A stretch of 64,000 nt of DNA, taken from the NCBI GenBank assembly GCA_900618425.1, contig UZAN01039462.1, positions 67,255 to 131,254 of the forward strand, read 5' to 3'. The notes beneath the pieces are model-generated. The model was not told the origin of the DNA. It was given only the letters and a program-made list of their open reading frames with translations, and made no database searches. Shown in pieces: positions 60,840 through 64,000 of this stretch. Source of the DNA: Echinostoma caproni. Lineage: Eukaryota > Platyhelminthes > Trematoda > Plagiorchiida > Echinostomatidae. Each line of letters begins with the position of its first letter. Position 1 is the stretch's first letter. The position numbers and the translations under genes are program-made.

Positions 60840-62540
60840 TATCGCTCAGTTTAGACCGGTCGACTAAGTCGAAAACCGCTTTCAATTCGAAGACGATAGA
60901 AATGGTGGGTCTACGAAGGGAGTGTCTCTGTTCTAGAACTTGACGAAGAGTGAAGAAATGATCAATTCCATCTCGAATAGATCTGAAACCAGCCTGGTTC
61001 TCACGCGGACACCGTTTACTTGCGACAGATAATCGACGGAGTATAACACCAGCGAGAAGTTTTAGAGACGATGTTGATTAAACTGATTCCTCTGTGGTTT
61101 GCACAAGAGGACCTGTCGCTTCTCTTGTAAATCGGTATGATCACCGATTCACATCCAGAAGTTTCGTAAACTCCAAAACCGAGGTTGATCGATTTGAGTT
61201 CAGCGCTGCGAAGAGGTTAACGGTCTCCATGTAAGGCGGTGTCATTTCTTGTGCGAGAAGTTGTTGCCTGACAGAAACAATCCTTGGTCAGTGCAGGCTT
61301 GAATTAAGCATTCTCCGTTGTCGGTCCGGTTAGCTACGACTGCGTGTGAGCCACCAAGTGGCCTTTCTGATTCGTCCAGGGATCCAAAGTGAGCACTGGA
61401 GTCTCCAGTGAATGCCACGATTTCCGTTGACCGAGTAATTTGGAGCATTTGCGAGAGGTCTTTGTAGAATTACTCCTTCATTTCTGCTGAATTGCTATCA
61501 GTCAGTGCATACGCGGACACGACGAATAAGCATCGGCGCTTCCTTCTGTAACCGTTGATTCTTTATAAACTATCCAGATGTACAACGCGAATTTGTCTAC
61601 TAACCGGAATCCAGTCGAGAAGTGAACGTTAAGCATTGGCAATCAGCCCAATCCGAGCACCAGCAACACCGTGAGCTTTGGATGTCGAATCGCCTGACAC
61701 ACAGAGNTGAGGTTGAATCTGGAGAACACCGGGAGATGATTGAATTAGGGTCTTGTATGCGTGTTGTGGAGACACAGCATACATCTAGACGGACGGTTTC
61801 AAGGGTTCTAGCTAAGGCAGCTTGTTGACCGATCTGTTAGAGTGTACGGACATTAAACGCGGCTAGGTGAAAAGGATATTTTGATTTCACAATCTGATCT
61901 CATTAGTTGAAACCTGAGTGACATCCCATGTGTGGCGCTAACTGGATACATCTCCTAAGAGTTGGGAGTGAGAAGAGGGAGAAGACAGATGAGTAAAAAT
62001 GTTTCTGCAAATGGGTACCGAAGACTTTGGGGCACGGCATACTTCGCAGTAGCCCACACCGCCGAAGGTTTTTTTTTATTGGGAACCCTAACGGGAGACT
62101 TCCATTCGAAAGTCTGAACCATAAGGCAGTCAACGCGGGAGCGTGAACGAAGCACCCTTGTGGGACCTTCTACAGACCTGCTACGCCAGGCCTTTGAATA
62201 TCGGTTAAGTTTGTTGTTTGCTGGTGCGTTGATAATCGGTCCGCTTGTCGGGATCAACCCTTAGCCTCATGCACCCAATGAGACAAGCGGAACGTGGACG
62301 GGACAGGACCTTATTGGCTGGGGCTGCCCAGCTTTGCCGTCGGCAGCTGTCCAGTGAAGTGCAAAAACTTGTCCCAGGTACCTTGCTCCTACGTCTATCT
62401 AGCGAGGGGTGAGGGATAAATTGCCCTTTCTCGTAACTGTTTACTGAAGTGACTTCTTCAGAAGCGGGAGTGAATAGTCAATGGAGACCAGAAGGTGACC
62501 AAGCAGCTGGCCTCGTGCGAATGAAGCTGGGCTACAAATT
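60840..62540 (-). mobile_element. RTE-like LINE, internally deleted
   Basis: On the minus strand, from right to left: a GC-richer 5' region (62,540-61,900), then the endonuclease start (AAFNVRTL, near 61,860). Next is the endonuclease core at 61,448-61,242 (STEIVAFTGDSSAHFGSLDE, then RPLGGSHAVVANRTDNGECL). About 150 bases later, reverse transcriptase fragments follow (NHRGISLINIVSKTS near 61,100; QAGFRSIRDGIDHFFTLRQV and RRPTISIVFELKAVFDLVD near 61,000-60,870). The join of endonuclease to RT is too short, so a large piece is deleted. The 3' end is missing beyond about 60,840. Many stops and shifts; one N at 61,707. Confidence 0.82.
61242..61448 (-). pseudogene. RTE endonuclease fragment
   Basis: Open for 68 codons with the RTE signature 'AGDxNAxxG...LGG...NGE.L...C...GLFL'. 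Here GDxNA reads GDSSA, so the catalytic-site asparagine is replaced. The spacing LGG to NGE to GLFLSGNNFSHKK is typical of RTE. Confidence 0.82.
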
Positions 62541-62741
62541 ACAGAATGAACCCAAGGTGACGGTACATCCAATACTAATTGCATTTGTTTTTATTGCAAT
62601 TTGAATGAATGATTTATTTTTATTACGGTCATGCATTCTCAAGTTTATCTGGACCACCACGGTGGAATAAAATCAGCAAAAACTTGCGTGACACAAAAAG
62701 TTAAAATCTATTTTAGTCAATTTACTCTCAGTTTTAAAACA
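62541..62741. other. upstream region of candidate gene 2
   Basis: AT-rich; an in-frame-free short leader (gttttaaaac) precedes the ATG at 62,742. No specific promoter element identified. Confidence 0.3.
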
Positions 62742-62829
62742 ATGAAAAAAACTAATATCTATTGGTTGTTGATAATTGTTTTGTTCAAAGCAATTACTGA
62801 ACCGTATAAGGAATACAATCGGCATCACA
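62742..62829 (+). CDS. candidate gene 2, exon 1: hydrophobic N-terminus
   Basis: ATG opens MKKTNIYWLLIIVLFKAITE, a basic start with a hydrophobic core like a secretory signal, then PYKEYNRHH. A donor (CACA|GTGACA) ends it in phase 1, matching the acceptor at 62,894 across a 65-base intron. If the intron is not spliced, the frame continues 14 more codons to a TAA, giving a 43-residue secreted peptide. The model predicts a 75-residue membrane protein when spliced. Confidence 0.38.
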
Positions 62830-62894
62830 GTGACACAAAAGACGTTACAAAAAATCAGCAGGCATCAACATAAAGAAAAGTCAATTTTTTCCAG

Positions 62895-63034
62895 GCAACG
62901 TTTTTCACAGTTATAAAGCGACCAAAACCTGCTTTGAATACGAATATCTATTGATCCAAATGGAAATGATGTACAGGGACATGATCATGATCGGCATCAT
63001 AGTTACCATTGTCACAATTATCTCTGTCATCTGA
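62895..63034 (+). CDS. candidate gene 2, exon 2: transmembrane C-terminus
   Basis: A clean acceptor (caattttttccag) opens, in phase 1, NVFHSYKATKTCFEYEYLLI, then QMEMMYRD, followed by an uncharged helix MIMIGIIVTIVTIISVI directly before TGA. This is a convincing C-terminal transmembrane segment. An AATAAA lies about 80 bases after the stop. A second frame through the same DNA is open and His-rich (see findings). Confidence 0.42.
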
Positions 63035-63115
63035 ATGATGGCCCCTAGCGATTGTTCGTGCTGGACTGTGTATCAATATATGCTGGGTTCCATTGTACGT
63101 AACCAGAAAGGATAG

Positions 63116-63121
63116 AATAAA
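63116..63121 (+). terminator. poly(A) signal AATAAA
   Basis: Canonical hexamer about 80 bases downstream of the candidate gene-2 stop codon, on the same strand and at a usual distance. Confidence 0.45.
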
Positions 63122-63448
63122 AAGAGTGGGCGTTATCAGCTGAAAAATGAAAATCGAACAGTTTCGGTTACTTAGGTTTCGCGTTTTCGGTCACGTCTCA
63201 AACAACTAAAAAACTGGCTTTCTAGATCGGTGTACTTTGAGAAAAACAAAACCTTTAGTTTGACAAAATTCATAGCTTTGTGGAAACACCAAAAATGGTT
63301 TAGTAATACCTGATTTTATCTGATATCCATCAGCATAGCACAATAAATCACAAACATGTGACCACCGTTGTAGTTAACATCTCACCAACTAAATATCGTT
63401 TGAATGAATTTCGCTAACAGTTGGGGCTAACAAAATAATTGTCACATT

Positions 63449-63694
63449 ATGAACTTGGAAAAGGCAGGAAGTCTGCAAAACGTCCACCCCATTTCCATCA
63501 ACTTAGCATATCACTACTTTCAAATGCGGAATCACAAAGCTAGTTCAATCCCGACTGATTCCATCATCACTCAATCTCCAACATTTGTTTTCTTAAACTG
63601 CGGGGTTCATCCCATTTTAAAATGGCCATCAGTGGATAATTTGACACATATGAAACATGAAATCATTATCTCAGTTGTATATTTATTTATTTGA
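63449..63694 (+). CDS. hypothetical ORF, 81 codons
   Basis: ATG-initiated frame (MNLEKAGSLQNVHPISINLA...YLFI). Composition is mildly protein-like, but there are no splice, promoter or family clues. Could be chance. Confidence 0.18.
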   Translation: MNLEKAGSLQNVHPISINLAYHYFQMRNHKASSIPTDSIITQSPTFVFLNCGVHPILKWPSVDNLTHMKHEIIISVVYLFI

Positions 63695-63805
63695 ATCACG
63701 TGATCCGCAATGAAATAAGAAAGCAATATCTTATCATCAGATCTGACGAATAATAATCATTGATGCATATTTCAACAATTTAATTAATTATATTATTTCA
63801 GTTAG

Positions 63806-63955
63806 TTGAATAATTGGAGCCATTTGCCCGAACAAGCTATCCACGTTGAAATGAATGTTTTACACCGTGGAGCCTACAATCTGTTGGATCAACTGAGATC
63901 ATGTGGCTTGGTTTACACAAGGATGAATCCAAACATGATTTTATTGTTCTCATAA
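63806..63955 (+). CDS. candidate exon at window edge, 49 codons
   Basis: After a T-rich tract and acceptor (tattatttcagttag) the frame reads NNWSHLPEQAIHVEMNVLHR, then GAYNLLDQLRSCGLVYTRMN, to TAA at 63,953. Amphipathic, protein-like composition. No family recognised, and context beyond 64,000 is missing. Confidence 0.25.
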   Translation: MNNWSHLPEQAIHVEMNVLHRGAYNLLDQLRSCGLVYTRMNPNMILLFS

Positions 63956-64000
63956 AAGGACTTACGCCACATTTTTCATTAGTCCGGCCCTCACTGCAGT

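Noticed and set aside
1..64000. CRISPR arrays, bacterial operons, prophage or integron
   Set aside because: No regularly spaced repeats, no tightly packed long ORFs and no prokaryotic signals; the window is eukaryotic.

Overview
The window looks like intron and intergenic DNA of a eukaryotic genome, most likely a flatworm and probably a digenean trematode. It has no operons, no long open frames and no ribosome-binding-site logic. It does have GT..AG exon-like segments, a dense mix of CR1-like and RTE-like LINEs, Penelope-like elements (PLEs), a Tc1-type transposon and several tRNA-derived SINE families, and three runs of N from scaffolding. That mix fits trematodes well, but no species marker gene is present, so the placement is an inference.

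Layout. 0-7 kb: a 160-codon minus-strand exon candidate (1,650-2,129), a decayed PLE with reverse transcriptase and GIY-YIG remnants (4,340-5,720), and a 125-codon minus-strand exon candidate (6,492-6,866). 9-18 kb: two copies of a tRNA-like SINE (family B), two copies of another dispersed repeat, a gap at 14,014-14,645, and a 2.9 kb CR1-like LINE on the minus strand with endonuclease and reverse transcriptase remnants. 20-33 kb: mostly SINEs (families A, C and D, one an inverted dimer), a second PLE endonuclease scrap and an RTE 3' end. 33.7-54.8 kb: seven short plus-strand segments with good splice signals and compatible phases, which I join into one tentative gene for a secreted protein of about 365 residues. 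Its introns hold a Tc1-like transposase remnant, a minus-strand signal-peptide exon, SINEs, an RTE end and two gaps. 56-58 kb: weaker exon-like segments. 60.8-62.5 kb: an internally deleted RTE LINE on the minus strand. 62.7-63.1 kb: a compact two-exon candidate for a 75-residue membrane protein with a poly(A) signal. The right edge holds short open stretches.

No gene here could be matched confidently to a named cellular protein family. The firm identifications are the mobile elements. The gene models rest on splice signals, phase and open frame only and need transcript evidence. All three large gaps, and two of six single-N positions, are flanked by duplicated sequence, so the real locus is probably shorter than shown.
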